From: Nostoc paludosum FACHB-159
GTDB lineage: Bacteria; Cyanobacteriota; Cyanobacteriia; Cyanobacteriales; Nostocaceae
Reading direction: 5' to 3'
Assembly: GCF_014698835.1 (NCBI RefSeq)
Contig: NZ_JACJTU010000013.1
Span: forward strand, 62,001 to 126,000
Length of the DNA stretch: 64,000 nt
Positions within the stretch are counted from its first letter, which is position 1. The number at the start of each line of letters is the position of its first letter. The translations under genes were made by a program, and so were the position numbers. This document shows positions 1 through 9,699 of this stretch, one piece after another. The notes beneath the pieces were generated by a model. It did no database searches. It saw nothing but the letters and a program-made list of their open reading frames with translations, and was not told the origin of the DNA.

Positions 1-4
1 GGGT

Positions 5-2542
5 GTGTCAGTAAACGCAAAAATTAAGCTATATAAGCCCAAGAATTCTCAGGTTGAAGAAAATCGTCTGTGGATATTTTGCCACTCTAGCTATAGTCCC
101 GATCCATCGTTGCTAGCGGAACCAATAGCCCAAAAGTTACGTTATCTCAGGCTTAGTGGCTATCCAGATGCGGTAATAGTTTCTCAAGTGAGCGGTGAAA
201 CTGCACCTGATTGGCTGCTGCGGGTGGATTTAACACCTCCAGAAGTGATGCTCAAGGAGTGGGCGCGTTGGGGGGATGTGCAAGCGATCGCCAGATTACT
301 AACTGAGGTATTGTCAGGGTTAAAGGTTGCTGTCCAAGCTTCTCTCAAAGAATCAACGCTACATATTTTTTGTACGCCAGCTTTTGACCCCTTAGGAACC
401 GCCCCAATCCCAGATAAAACAGCGTGTTTGGAGTTAATTGTACCCCAGCTAGAAGCCATCGCTCCTCAAGGCCTTCTTGCCGCCACAATATATGGACAAA
501 AAGCAGGCGACAACCAACCTGCTTGGATTGATTGGCTAGCTTTACCTGCTGCGGAGCATTCCGTCTTTGCGACATCGCCACTGGATTTGGCAAATACTGG
601 CGATGAAGAAGCGATCGTTTTTTTACTAGAGCGCTTACTCAATCCTGACTTGGATTGGCGTTTGCTCACAGGTGGAATTCGCGTACAGCTGCTCAACAAA
701 GGTGATTTATTGCACATTATGTGTGATGCGCCTGTTTGTCCCGGACGGTCACAAGTAGCCAATAAAGTTACACAGTTTATCCGTCAATTAAAAATTCCCG
801 GTATAAAAGGAGTGCGCGTCTACGGAAGGCGTGCAGGGAATAAGGAACCTTTTTGGCATCATGGTATCGATTTAGAACATCGCCAACGTTTAGTACCAGA
901 AGCAACCCCAGAATTTGCTGCTACTTCTCAATACGTTAACGATTTGGTAACGGCTGAAACTAGCGAACCAATTTTGCGTCCAGACTTAACCACAGAAGAA
1001 GTTCAAAGTTTTGTCACAGAAGTAGCCCTCGATTGGCTAGCAACGGCGAATGCAGCAGTCAAAAAATTCCTGTTGGGAAGTCAGCTATTTAAGGAAACTG
1101 ACCAATCAGAAGACCTAAACCCTGATGGTCAAGGGGTTAAGATTGCTTTGGTTTGGGGGACACTGGGATTGTTGCTCACTGTTCAAAGTGATTGGGTGTT
1201 GGGTCAAATCATCGCCCGTACTACGCCGAGTTCCCCAACTGTCGCTAATGTCTCACCTGCACCATCTGAGCAAAAAGCATCGTTCACATCTGGGAAAAGT
1301 CCCAATGATCAAAAGACATTTTTTGCCAGCACTAGTAAAACCAAATCTTCTCCAAACCAAAGTACTGTATTCAATGCTTCTCAATTCACCCAAGGTGATG
1401 ATACGCAAAACGAGAATTTAGCAGCCGCACCACTGAAAGAAAAAGCAACCGCCACTGCTATTCTTTTAGCAGCGCGATCGCAAATGCCAAGTTTCAATGT
1501 TAGACAATTAGACGAGCAACTAGCCCTCTACAAACAACGTCTCGCTAGAACTGGTAGCCCACCAGATGTATTAATTATTGGTTCCTCCCGCGCCCTTAGA
1601 GGAGTAGACCCAGCAGCACTTTCTAAAGCTTTAGCAACTCAGGGTTATCCAAATGTTGATGTCTTCAACTTTGGTATTAATGGTGCCACTGCACAAGTTG
1701 TAAACTTTGTAATCCGCCAGGTTTTAGAACCATCAGAACTACCACAATTAATTCTTTGGGCAGACGGCGCTCGTGCTTTCAACAGCGGACGCGAAGATAT
1801 TACCTTTAAATCCATCGCTGCATCAGCTGGCTATAAACAAGCCTTGCAGAAAGCCTCGACAACTGCAACTAGCGGTGATTTGCCTGAAAATTCCGAAAAA
1901 GAAAAGGCAAAAGAAGAAAAGCAAGAAACTAACGGTTATCAAGCTGTCAATGATTGGTTAAATGAGGCTCTAGCATCTGTTTCTCATAGTTATCAAAACC
2001 GGGATCTAATTAAAAGTTTAGTGCAAAAAAAACTACTTGAATTTGGTCAAAATCAGGCAGTTACATCCCAAAAGCAGCCAACAGACGGAAATTTAGAAGA
2101 TACTTCCCAACAAGCAGTTGATTTTGATGGATTTCTACCTTTGTCTATTCGCTTTCATCCTGCTAGATACTATCAAAAACATTCTAGAGTCCCAGGAAAT
2201 TATGACAACGACTATAAATTTTTTCAACTAGGAGGAGAGCAACAAACTGCATTTCAAGAAGTGCTGCAATTTACCCAATCTCATAAAATTTCTTTAGTGT
2301 TTATCAACATGCCCCTGACAGCAGATTATTTAGATCCAGTGCGTAAAAAATATGAGCAAGAATTCCAACAACATATGTTGCGTTTAGCAACTAACCCCAA
2401 CTTTATTTATCGTGATTTAAGCCAACAGTGGCCTAAAGTAAATGACTATTTTTCTGACCCTAGCCACCTCAACCGCTTTGGTGCTTACGAAGTCTCCAAA
2501 AAGTTAGCGATTGACCCAATGATTCCCTGGCCAGTGAAATAG
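5..2542 (+). CDS. DUF1574-type protein, SGNH-like C-terminal domain
   Basis: This 845-residue protein matches the cyanobacterial DUF1574 type. Residues about 20-290 hold three diverged copies of one module, each opening with a hydrophobic (L/I)-x-I-(F/M)-C strand and ending near a (P/A)-(F/W) stretch. A single membrane helix lies near residues 375-400 and is followed by an S/T/Q-rich linker to about 470. The C-terminal domain carries GSSRAL near residues 526-531 and DPSHLN near 818-823. These look like the nucleophile block and the D-x-x-H block of SGNH/GDSL-type acyl hydrolases and AlgX/AlgJ-type O-acetyltransferases. The MBOAT gene follows 115 bp downstream on the same strand, so I infer a two-protein system that moves acyl groups onto an extracellular polymer. 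The GTG start lies at the window edge and an earlier start outside cannot be excluded. Family placement is fairly sure; the activity is inferred. Confidence 0.75.
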   Translation: MSVNAKIKLYKPKNSQVEENRLWIFCHSSYSPDPSLLAEPIAQKLRYLRLSGYPDAVIVSQVSGETAPDWLLRVDLTPPEVMLKEWARWGDVQAIARLLTEVLSGLKVAVQASLKESTLHIFCTPAFDPLGTAPIPDKTACLELIVPQLEAIAPQGLLAATIYGQKAGDNQPAWIDWLALPAAEHSVFATSPLDLANTGDEEAIVFLLERLLNPDLDWRLLTGGIRVQLLNKGDLLHIMCDAPVCPGRSQVANKVTQFIRQLKIPGIKGVRVYGRRAGNKEPFWHHGIDLEHRQRLVPEATPEFAATSQYVNDLVTAETSEPILRPDLTTEEVQSFVTEVALDWLATANAAVKKFLLGSQLFKETDQSEDLNPDGQGVKIALVWGTLGLLLTVQSDWVLGQIIARTTPSSPTVANVSPAPSEQKASFTSGKSPNDQKTFFASTSKTKSSPNQSTVFNASQFTQGDDTQNENLAAAPLKEKATATAILLAARSQMPSFNVRQLDEQLALYKQRLARTGSPPDVLIIGSSRALRGVDPAALSKALATQGYPNVDVFNFGINGATAQVVNFVIRQVLEPSELPQLILWADGARAFNSGREDITFKSIAASAGYKQALQKASTTATSGDLPENSEKEKAKEEKQETNGYQAVNDWLNEALASVSHSYQNRDLIKSLVQKKLLEFGQNQAVTSQKQPTDGNLEDTSQQAVDFDGFLPLSIRFHPARYYQKHSRVPGNYDNDYKFFQLGGEQQTAFQEVLQFTQSHKISLVFINMPLTADYLDPVRKKYEQEFQQHMLRLATNPNFIYRDLSQQWPKVNDYFSDPSHLNRFGAYEVSKKLAIDPMIPWPVK

Positions 2543-2612
2543 GGAGACGCGATGACACGGGGACGCGGGGATTAGGGAGATGGGGAGACAAGAAGAATAA
2601 ATCCTCAGACAA

Positions 2613-2640
2613 TGCCCAATGCCCAATGCCCAATGCCCAA
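2613..2640. repeat. STRR heptanucleotide repeat, TGCCCAA x4
   Basis: Four perfect tandem copies of TGCCCAA lie in the spacer between the DUF1574 and MBOAT genes. This is a short tandemly repeated repetitive (STRR) type sequence of heterocystous cyanobacteria. Related GGGCATTGG/CCAATGCCC tracts recur in many spacers of this window. Confidence 0.9.
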
Positions 2641-2657
2641 CGACTAATAACTAAAAA

Positions 2658-4157
2658 ATGAACTTTATATCAATTTTCTATGCGCTTTTCTTGTTGAGTG
2701 TATTGGGAATTTACTGGTCTTTAGGAGAACAGAAATTGCGATTGTGGACACTCTTAATTGCTAGTTTGGTTTTCTATGCATCTTTGCATATCCAGTACAT
2801 ACCATTGCTATTAGCATTGACTTTTATTAATTTTCGCTTGGGTGTAGAAATTGGCAAGAATACATCTCTGGGAAAACATTCTCATGATTGGCGAATTTCT
2901 AATGAAGAATGGCGATTTATCGAAAATGATTGGAATCTACGTCGCCTAAAACTTCTGTGGCTAGGTATAATTCTCAATGTTTTACTTTTATTAGGCTTTA
3001 AGTATATTGTCCCTTTATATAACTTTGTTTTTAACATCCAAACAAATTCACAAGAAAATTCTTTTAAATTAATTGCACCCTTAGGAATTTCATTTTTTAC
3101 CTTTGAGTGTATTGCTTATTTAATAGATGTTTATCGTGGTGCCCCAGCTACAGATAAATTTCTGCAATTTGCCTCGTACAAATTATTTTTTGCTAAACTA
3201 ATTTCCGGCCCAATTACGCGCTACCACAACTTAGCAAATCAATTTAATGCTCTAAAATTACCTACTACTAATAGAGTAGCAGAAGCATTGTGGTTAATTG
3301 CTAGGGGTGCAGTCAAAAAAGGTATTTTGGCAGATCATCTGGGAGTTTTTGTTGATTTATGTTTTGGCAATTTACAGCGGGCGGGTAGTACGGATCTCTG
3401 GTTAGCTACATTTGCCTATGGGTTGCAATTATATCTAGATTTCAATGGCTATGTAGATATTGCCCGTGGTAGTGCTTTACTTTTCGGGTTGGTTCTGCCT
3501 GAGAACTTTGATTTTCCTTATTTCACCACCAGCATTGCAGAATTTTGGCGGCGCTGGCACATGACTCTAGGCGATTGGCTGCGTAATTATGTTTATTTTC
3601 CTTTAGGTGGTTCGCGTCAGGGTTTGACTCGCACTTGTGCGAATTTATTTATTGTGATGCTAATTGCTGGTATCTGGCATGGAGCTGCTTTAGGTTATGT
3701 AGTGTGGGGGATACTTCACGGATTAGCATTGGTAGTTCATCGGCTTACAGATGTAATTAGCGATCGCTTTGAAAAGTTAGAACACTTCTGGCAAAATCCT
3801 TTGGGTATATTTATAGCTTGGCTGTTGACCCAACTGATGGTTTTTACCTCTTGGATTTGGTTCCGCTTACCTAACCCCCAAGATTCTTTTTTGGTCACTC
3901 GTCATCTTTGGGGTTATCCAGCTGACGCCCAGTTTGCGCAAAAAGTCTATGTGGAAGCTTTAAATATGAGCCAATACCAACTCGCTTGCGTGTTGGCAAC
4001 TTTAGCTATTCTCATGGCTATAGTCTATGGCTTTAACCGGATGTTGAAGTTAGAGTTTAACTGGCCTCTAAAGCTTGTTTTTGTGCCCTTATGCTTCTTT
4101 GCAGTTTGGTTATTAGCTCCTGAAGGTAGTTTACCCTATATATATTTTGATTTTTAA
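2658..4157 (+). CDS. MBOAT family O-acyltransferase (AlgI-like)
   Basis: This is a 499-residue polytopic membrane protein of the membrane-bound O-acyltransferase family, close in layout to AlgI and DltB. The family signature FWRRWHMTLGDWLRNYVYFP lies near residues 295-315. The conserved histidine sits in GIWHGAALGY near residue 340 and is the family catalytic residue. Around ten hydrophobic segments are visible, and the length fits AlgI-type proteins. The family transfers acetyl or longer acyl groups from a cytoplasmic donor across the membrane to a carbohydrate. The preceding gene encodes an SGNH-like partner, the usual arrangement for extracellular polysaccharide acetylation. The substrate cannot be read from the sequence. 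A strong hairpin terminator follows the gene. Confidence 0.88.
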   Translation: MNFISIFYALFLLSVLGIYWSLGEQKLRLWTLLIASLVFYASLHIQYIPLLLALTFINFRLGVEIGKNTSLGKHSHDWRISNEEWRFIENDWNLRRLKLLWLGIILNVLLLLGFKYIVPLYNFVFNIQTNSQENSFKLIAPLGISFFTFECIAYLIDVYRGAPATDKFLQFASYKLFFAKLISGPITRYHNLANQFNALKLPTTNRVAEALWLIARGAVKKGILADHLGVFVDLCFGNLQRAGSTDLWLATFAYGLQLYLDFNGYVDIARGSALLFGLVLPENFDFPYFTTSIAEFWRRWHMTLGDWLRNYVYFPLGGSRQGLTRTCANLFIVMLIAGIWHGAALGYVVWGILHGLALVVHRLTDVISDRFEKLEHFWQNPLGIFIAWLLTQLMVFTSWIWFRLPNPQDSFLVTRHLWGYPADAQFAQKVYVEALNMSQYQLACVLATLAILMAIVYGFNRMLKLEFNWPLKLVFVPLCFFAVWLLAPEGSLPYIYFDF

Positions 4158-4208
4158 TTCACTTTCTTGGGACACAGGCAACTGTAGTTAATAGCAATTT
4201 ATGAGGTA

Positions 4209-4253
4209 CAAGAGAGGGTAGCACATATGGCTGTGCTACCCTCTTGATTTTTT
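4209..4253 (+). terminator. intrinsic terminator after the MBOAT gene
   Basis: The arms GGGTAGCACA and TGTGCTACCC, extended by CAAGA/TCTTG beyond a two-base bulge, form a long hairpin. It is followed directly by ATTTTTTC. It lies about 50 bp after the MBOAT stop codon on the same strand. Confidence 0.85.
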
Positions 4254-4717
4254 CTCATTCCTTGTAGTTGAAAAGGGTTATAAGTTCTGGATTATCGATT
4301 CTTACAAGATATTTTTTATTAAATATTTTTAATTAATTTTGTAAAGAAATGTAAAGTTAATAATGATGGGACAAATGACGCACAGGTAGAGGAAAATGGA
4401 ACCACAGAGGACGCAGAGAACACGGAAGAATAAGAGTTAGAGAGATTTTTGTGTCAGTGGTATAGGCGATGGAGTCTTGAAATTGGTTTAGAGTTGAAAC
4501 TCTTTAAAGCAATATAAATCAATGCTTTTAATGCTTTTTGGGGCTGGTATAAATCCGAAGAAAAACTTTACTTTTGCGTGAGTTTATTCAACAAATATGT
4601 TACAGAATATTAAGCTACATATCGCATCAAAGTAAATTCATGTAGACTTATTTCTACAGGCAAAATAAAGAAATTTAGCCTGTTTAATTTTTAACAAAAC
4701 ATAGCACTCATAAAACA
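4254..4717 (+). other. AT-rich gap, psbA upstream region
   Basis: No gene is visible here. A short interspersed repeat (ACCACAGAGGACGCAGAG type) lies near 4400-4430. The last ~200 bases are very AT-rich and should hold the psbA promoter and leader. I could not assign a convincing -35/-10 pair, and no good Shine-Dalgarno sequence precedes the psbA ATG. Confidence 0.5.
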
Positions 4718-5800
4718 ATGACAACTACCTTACAACGGCGTTCTAGCGCTAACGTATGGGATCGGTTTTGCGAGTGGATCACCAGCACTGACAACCGCAT
4801 TTATGTTGGTTGGTTCGGTGTATTGATGATTCCTACCCTGCTAGCCGCTACCGTTTGCTTCACGATCGCTTTCATCGCTGCTCCTCCTGTAGACATCGAT
4901 GGTATCCGCGAACCTGTTGCTGGTTCCTTGATCTACGGAAACAACATCATCTCTGGTGCAGTTGTTCCTTCTTCTAACGCGATCGGTTTGCACTTCTACC
5001 CCATCTGGGAAGCTGCTTCCTTAGATGAGTGGTTGTACAACGGTGGCCCTTACCAGTTGGTAATTTTCCACTTCTTGATCGGTTGCGCTTGCTACATGGG
5101 CCGTCAGTGGGAACTTTCTTACCGCTTAGGTATGCGTCCCTGGATCTGCGTAGCTTACAGTGCACCTCTAGCTTCCGCTACCGCAGTATTCTTGATCTAC
5201 CCAATCGGTCAAGGTTCTTTCTCTGATGGTATGCCCTTGGGTATCTCCGGAACCTTCAACTTCATGATCGTGTTCCAAGCAGAACACAACATCCTGATGC
5301 ACCCCTTCCACATGTTAGGTGTGGCTGGTGTATTCGGCGGTTCCTTGTTCTCCGCAATGCACGGTTCTTTGGTAACCTCTTCCTTGGTTCGTGAAACAAC
5401 TGAAACCGAATCTCAAAACTACGGTTACAGATTCGGTCAAGAAGAAGAAACCTACAACATCGTTGCTGCTCACGGTTACTTCGGTCGCTTGATCTTCCAA
5501 TACGCTTCCTTCAACAACAGCCGTTCCTTGCACTTCTTCCTAGCTGCATGGCCTGTTGTTGGTATTTGGTTCACCGCTTTGGGTGTAAGCACAATGGCTT
5601 TCAACCTCAACGGTTTCAACTTCAACCAATCTATCATTGACTCTCAAGGTCGCGTTATCAGCACTTGGGCAGACGTAATCAACCGCGCTAACTTGGGTAT
5701 GGAAGTAATGCACGAGCGTAACGCTCACAACTTCCCCTTAGACTTAGCTGCTAGTGATGTTACTCCTGTAGCTTTGACTGCTCCTGCTATCAACGGCTAA
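4718..5800 (+). CDS. psbA: Photosystem II reaction centre protein D1
   Basis: This 360-residue protein is a full-length D1 subunit of photosystem II in the thylakoid membrane. It binds the primary donor chlorophylls, pheophytin, QB and the Mn4CaO5 cluster. Five membrane helices are recognisable. The C-terminal ligand block [13 protein letters not shown] places H332, E333, H337 and D342 as expected. Maturation should cut after A344, leaving a 16-residue extension ending APAING. Residue 130 is glutamine ([10 protein letters not shown]), as in low-light D1:1-type isoforms; high-light isoforms usually carry glutamate. Most cyanobacteria have several psbA copies, so this is probably one of a family. 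The gene stands alone, with a terminator on each side. Confidence 0.98.
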   Translation: MTTTLQRRSSANVWDRFCEWITSTDNRIYVGWFGVLMIPTLLAATVCFTIAFIAAPPVDIDGIREPVAGSLIYGNNIISGAVVPSSNAIGLHFYPIWEAASLDEWLYNGGPYQLVIFHFLIGCACYMGRQWELSYRLGMRPWICVAYSAPLASATAVFLIYPIGQGSFSDGMPLGISGTFNFMIVFQAEHNILMHPFHMLGVAGVFGGSLFSAMHGSLVTSSLVRETTETESQNYGYRFGQEEETYNIVAAHGYFGRLIFQYASFNNSRSLHFFLAAWPVVGIWFTALGVSTMAFNLNGFNFNQSIIDSQGRVISTWADVINRANLGMEVMHERNAHNFPLDLAASDVTPVALTAPAING

Positions 5801-5820
5801 TACTAAGTAATAGCTGATTA

Positions 5821-5853
5821 AAAAGCGTTCCCTGAAAAGGGGGCGCTTTTTTG
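5821..5853 (+). terminator. intrinsic terminator of psbA
   Basis: AAAAGCG and CGCTTTT arms, continued by a CCC/GGG pairing, enclose a short loop and end in a T-run. The hairpin starts 20 bp after the psbA stop codon. Confidence 0.88.
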
Positions 5854-5881
5854 TTGGAATTATTATGACGTTAAAATCTAC

Positions 5882-6862
5882 ATGCTAATTCTTCTTACCT
5901 TTTCTCAGAATCAGCTAGATTTGTTCTCTCATAGGGATGTTGATACGGTACTCCAAAGAATTGATAATTCCCAGAATATTTGGTTGCGCTGTGTTAATTT
6001 TCGCGATCGCGCTGGAACTGGTAGAATTCTAAATCACTTTCAACTCAATCCATCCCGTGTGAACATGGTTTTTAATCATACCTCTACAGGAATGGATGAA
6101 GATACAGAAGATTGTTTATTTGATAATTATGAAATATTAACTCATCAACTAAAAAATCGGGAGTTTGAGGTAGCGCGTGGCAGTATTTTGCTGGGAAGGA
6201 ATTTTATCATCACTTTTGAAATCACTGAAGTCAAAATATTTAATGTACTAACTAACAATCTGCAAAAGCGAAATGTAAACCTGCAAAAGTGGGGAATTGA
6301 CTATATTTTTTATCTGATTTTTAAAGATATTTTAAATAATTACCATACAGTATTTGAATACATTTCTAGGCAGCTTGATGATTTAGAAGATGAAGTTCTA
6401 GGAAATTTTGGTGATGAATCAACGTACCATAAAATTGCTAGCATGAGGCAATCTACTCGTGTTGGGCGTCGTAATTTTCAAAGCATTAAGTCACTTTTAA
6501 TGATGATGGATGACGAAGATTTCCAATGGATTTCGCAGCCAGTGAAGACATTATTCAAGGAAGAATTCGTATATCATATCGATAATCTCTGGCAAGAGTA
6601 TCAAAATCTGAGGGTCTGGATGTCAGAATTAATGGAAATTCAACGCGATAATATTGCCAGTGAAACTAGCGAACGAATTAACCGCTTAACTATGCTATCG
6701 GCGGTGTTCTTACCAATCACCTTCATTGCTGGTGTGTATGGTATGAACTTCAAGTATATGCCGGAATTAGAACAACCTTGGGGTTATCCGGTGGCGATCG
6801 CTGTTATGGCTTTAATTGTGATTGGTAGTATTGTTTATGCTAAAAAACAACGTTGGTTGTAG
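5882..6862 (+). CDS. corA: CorA family Mg2+/Co2+ transporter
   Basis: This 326-residue protein has the CorA layout: a soluble N-terminal domain, a long helical stalk (about 150-265) and two C-terminal membrane helices. The family signature YGMNF follows the first helix near residues 283-287. A short loop (PELEQPWGYP) leads to the second helix, and the protein ends in a basic tail. CorA pentamers admit Mg2+ and other divalent cations across the cytoplasmic membrane. The gene starts about 30 bp after the psbA terminator, so it needs its own promoter there or read-through. It converges on ureC. CorA membership is clear; the ion preference is inferred. Confidence 0.88.
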   Translation: MLILLTFSQNQLDLFSHRDVDTVLQRIDNSQNIWLRCVNFRDRAGTGRILNHFQLNPSRVNMVFNHTSTGMDEDTEDCLFDNYEILTHQLKNREFEVARGSILLGRNFIITFEITEVKIFNVLTNNLQKRNVNLQKWGIDYIFYLIFKDILNNYHTVFEYISRQLDDLEDEVLGNFGDESTYHKIASMRQSTRVGRRNFQSIKSLLMMMDDEDFQWISQPVKTLFKEEFVYHIDNLWQEYQNLRVWMSELMEIQRDNIASETSERINRLTMLSAVFLPITFIAGVYGMNFKYMPELEQPWGYPVAIAVMALIVIGSIVYAKKQRWL

Positions 6863-6917
6863 AATTCGTAATTCGTAATTAAACCCATAGTGCTTTGATT
6901 AGATTATTCTGTATCAA

Positions 6918-8633
6918 TTAAAACAAAAAGTATCTCTGGGTCATAGGTAAGGCTGTTGCAGGTTCGCAAATTAGCAAATCACCATCTGCTCTAACTTCGT
7001 AGGTTTCTGGGTCAACTTCAATTTGGGGTAGGGCATCATTGAGCTTCATATCCTGCTTACTCAATTGGCGGGTTCTAGAAACTGCAACTGCTGTTTTTCG
7101 TAAACCTAGCTGGGTAGGAATTTCCCTTTCTAAAGCTGCCTGGGAAACAAAAGTTAATGATGTAGCGTTCTTAGCACCTGCAAAACTCCCAAACATCGGT
7201 CGCATATGCACTGGCTGGGGTGTGGGAATACTGGCATTAGCATCGCCCATCTGCGACCAGGCAATCATTCCGCCTTTAATGACGATTTCTGGCTTGACGC
7301 CAAAAAATGCCGGACGCCACAAACACAAATCTGCTAATTTTCCCTCTTCCACGGAACCTACATATTCAGCAATTCCGTGAGCGATCGCTGGATTAATAGT
7401 ATACTTAGCAACATATCTTTTCGCACGAAAATTATCTGCTGGTTGCTCAATTCCTTGTGGGTTAAGAATTCCTCTTTGCACCTTCATTTTGTGAGATGTC
7501 TGCCAGGTGCGAATTATCACTTCGCCTACCCTTCCCATTGCCTGGGAATCAGAAGAAATCATGCTAAATGCGCCCAAGTCGTGCAAAATGTCTTCAGCGG
7601 CAATGGTTTCTCGGCGGATGCGAGACTCGGCAAAGGCGACATCTTCAGCGATCGCCGGATCGAGGTGATGGCATACCATCAACATATCCAGGTGTTCGTC
7701 TAAAGTGTTGAGGGTGTAAGGACGCGTCGGATTGGTGGAAGATGGCAAAACGTTGGCTTGACCGCAAACTTTGATGATATCTGGTGCGTGTCCGCCGCCT
7801 GCGCCTTCGGTGTGGTAGGTATGGATGACACGGTTTTTAAACGCGGCGATGGTATCTTCCACAAATCCGGCTTCGTTGAGGGTATCGGTATGGATAGCCA
7901 CTTGCACATCGTATTCATCGGCAACGCTGAGGCAAGTATCGATTGCTGCGGGGGTAGTTCCCCAATCTTCATGTAGTTTTAATCCCATTGCACCGGCGGC
8001 TACTTGTTCTACAAGTCCTTGGGGTTGACTGGCATTACCTTTACCTAAAAACCCTAAGTTGACAGGAAAAGCATCAGCAGCTTGCAACATCCGATAAATA
8101 TTCCAAGGGCCTGGAGTGCAGGTAGTGGCATTTGTACCCGTAGCGGGGCCAGTACCGCCGCCAATCATCGTCGTGATACCAGAAGCGATCGCTACTTCAA
8201 TTTGTTGGGGACAAATAAAATGAATATGGGCATCAATACCACCAGCAGTGAGAATCATTCCTTCCCCTGCTAAGGCTTCAGTTCCAGGGCCAATAATAAT
8301 ATCTACATTATTTTGAATATAGGGATTTCCGGCTTTACCAATTTTGAAAATCTTGCCATCTTTAATCCCGATATCCGCTTTGACAATACCCCACCAATCG
8401 AGGATTAAAGCATTAGTAATTACTAAATCCACAGCGCCATCAGCATTAGAAATGGGAGATTGTCCCATGCCATCTCTGATGACTTTACCGCCGCCGAATT
8501 TCACTTCATCGCCGTAGTTAGTGAAATCTTGTTCGACTTCGATGAATAATTCTGTGTCTGCAAGTCTGACTTGATCTCCGACAGTGGGGCCATAAGTTTC
8601 GGCGTAGGCGCGGCGGGACATTCTGTAAGGCAT
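6918..8633 (-). CDS. ureC: Urease subunit alpha
   Basis: This 571-residue protein is the catalytic nickel subunit of urease, which hydrolyses urea to ammonia and carbamate. Visible signatures are the metal-binding [14 protein letters not shown] block, the lysine that becomes carbamylated (K219 in GLKLHEDWG), and the active-site flap MVCHHLD. Length and separate subunits fit the bacterial UreA-UreB-UreC type. The gene is on the minus strand, in the direction of ureD, ureA, ureB and a DUF1349 gene. It is separated from them by about 520 bp that carry a GxxExxY gene on the opposite strand, starting only about 75 bp from the ureC start. ureC therefore either needs a promoter inside that unit or depends on read-through. 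The accessory genes ureE, ureF and ureG are not in the window. Confidence 0.98.
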   Translation of the reverse strand: MPYRMSRRAYAETYGPTVGDQVRLADTELFIEVEQDFTNYGDEVKFGGGKVIRDGMGQSPISNADGAVDLVITNALILDWWGIVKADIGIKDGKIFKIGKAGNPYIQNNVDIIIGPGTEALAGEGMILTAGGIDAHIHFICPQQIEVAIASGITTMIGGGTGPATGTNATTCTPGPWNIYRMLQAADAFPVNLGFLGKGNASQPQGLVEQVAAGAMGLKLHEDWGTTPAAIDTCLSVADEYDVQVAIHTDTLNEAGFVEDTIAAFKNRVIHTYHTEGAGGGHAPDIIKVCGQANVLPSSTNPTRPYTLNTLDEHLDMLMVCHHLDPAIAEDVAFAESRIRRETIAAEDILHDLGAFSMISSDSQAMGRVGEVIIRTWQTSHKMKVQRGILNPQGIEQPADNFRAKRYVAKYTINPAIAHGIAEYVGSVEEGKLADLCLWRPAFFGVKPEIVIKGGMIAWSQMGDANASIPTPQPVHMRPMFGSFAGAKNATSLTFVSQAALEREIPTQLGLRKTAVAVSRTRQLSKQDMKLNDALPQIEVDPETYEVRADGDLLICEPATALPMTQRYFLF

Positions 8634-8665
8634 AATTTTTAGTAATGGAGGTTAAGATTGAGTTT

Positions 8666-9105
8666 AAACGCAAAGGAGCACAAAGTAAGCGCAAAGGTTC
8701 GCAGAGGATGGATGAGAATAATTTGAGTGGGGTGATAATTGGTTGTGGGATGCGAGTGCATACAGTGTTGGGGCCGGGTTTGTTAGAGTCAGCTTATGAG
8801 GAGTGTTTGTATTACGAATTGAGAAAGAATAGGTTAAATGTTGGTAAGCAAGTTCCATTACCGCTTATTTACGAAGAGGTGAAATTAGATTGTGTTTATC
8901 GATTAGATTTAATAGTAGAAAATAAAGTAATTATTGAGGTCAAGTCTGTAGAATCCATTAACCCAATTCACTCCGTACAACTTTTAACTTATCTCAAATT
9001 AACTAATTGTAAACTCGGTCTGATTCTCAACTTTAACGTTCTCCACCTCAAAGAAGGCATTAAACGCGTAGCAAACAAACTCTAACTTTGCGTACCTTTG
9101 CGTTT
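8666..9105. repeat. GxxExxY unit bounded by inverted short repeats
   Basis: An exact 11-bp match AAACGCAAAGG lies at 8666-8676, with its inverse complement at 9095-9105. Each sits in a longer diverged tract of the interspersed CGCAAAGG/CGCAGAGG repeat family (about 8666-8707 and 9087-9130). The two tracts face each other around the GxxExxY gene, inside the urease cluster. No transposase or target-site duplication was seen. Whether the unit moves as one piece is inference. Confidence 0.6.
8708..9085 (+). CDS. GxxExxY family protein, PD-(D/E)XK-like
   Basis: This short protein carries the family signature GLLESAYEECLYYEL, which fits the GxxExxY pattern. A C-terminal core (LDLIVENKVIIEVKSV) supplies the D and E-x-K of a PD-(D/E)XK nuclease fold. 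The reading frame is open from 8645, but the first 21 codons are made of interspersed repeat. I therefore prefer the ATG at 8708 (MDENNLSG), giving about 125 residues, the usual family length. The function of the family is not established; cyanobacterial genomes often hold many copies. It is the only plus-strand gene inside the minus-strand urease cluster, which suggests later insertion. Confidence 0.8.
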   Translation: MDENNLSGVIIGCGMRVHTVLGPGLLESAYEECLYYELRKNRLNVGKQVPLPLIYEEVKLDCVYRLDLIVENKVIIEVKSVESINPIHSVQLLTYLKLTNCKLGLILNFNVLHLKEGIKRVANKL

Positions 9106-9154
9106 ACCTCAGCGTCCGTCTGCGTTAAAAAATCAATTAACTCATAACTACTCC

Positions 9155-9697
9155 TTACAAACCGCGAATTTGAAAATTTTCAACCCTCATCTGAAAACCA
9201 TTTCCTTCAGGTGAGGCACACATCACACCAACATTTAATGTTTCCACTGGAGTTAAATAAGCAAGTCGCAGCATTGTATACTCATTTCCATTTAAAGAGT
9301 ATTCCACCTCTATTGCTGTGCCGCGTCGAGTTACACGTACCCAAATTGCAGGTGGATTTTGAGGCATTGGAATAACACACCAATCTGAGTAATTGCGTGT
9401 CACTACTGCGCTAATTTGTTGGACACCATCGACAAATTCAATGCCACATTTTAACCAATTCAATTCATCTAAACGTACCATCAAGCCGGCTTGGTCGTAC
9501 AAATCCTGATACTGTCCAGTCACTTTAACTTCTGCAATAAAGTCACCTTGAATCTTTTGATAAAAAAAGTGACCATTATCTCTAATAAAACCGTAATGAG
9601 TTTCCCGCCAGAAATCTGTTTTTGCCCCGGAAGTGACAGCGATCGCCTCATCTTTTACTTCCCAAACAGGCGGTTCATTATACCATTCCATTTGCAT
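9155..9697 (-). CDS. DUF1349 domain protein in the urease operon
   Basis: This 180-residue protein matches the DUF1349 family, a beta-sandwich of the concanavalin-like type. It has many aromatic strands, including WRETHYGFIRDNGHFFYQ near residue 30 and an LMVRLDELNWLKCGIE segment typical of the family. There is no signal peptide or membrane helix, so it is probably cytoplasmic. It starts 2 bp after the ureB stop codon, so it is almost certainly co-transcribed and perhaps translationally coupled. Its link to urease is by position only. Family members are proposed to bind carbohydrate, and no role in urea metabolism is known to me. Confidence 0.82.
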   Translation of the reverse strand: MQMEWYNEPPVWEVKDEAIAVTSGAKTDFWRETHYGFIRDNGHFFYQKIQGDFIAEVKVTGQYQDLYDQAGLMVRLDELNWLKCGIEFVDGVQQISAVVTRNYSDWCVIPMPQNPPAIWVRVTRRGTAIEVEYSLNGNEYTMLRLAYLTPVETLNVGVMCASPEGNGFQMRVENFQIRGL

Positions 9698-9699
9698 AA

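Noticed and set aside
6918-8633. Open frames on the plus strand opposite ureC (7039-7380, 7377-7703, 7758-8028)
   Set aside because: They are shadows of ureC codons and lack starts with ribosome binding sites or recognisable domains.
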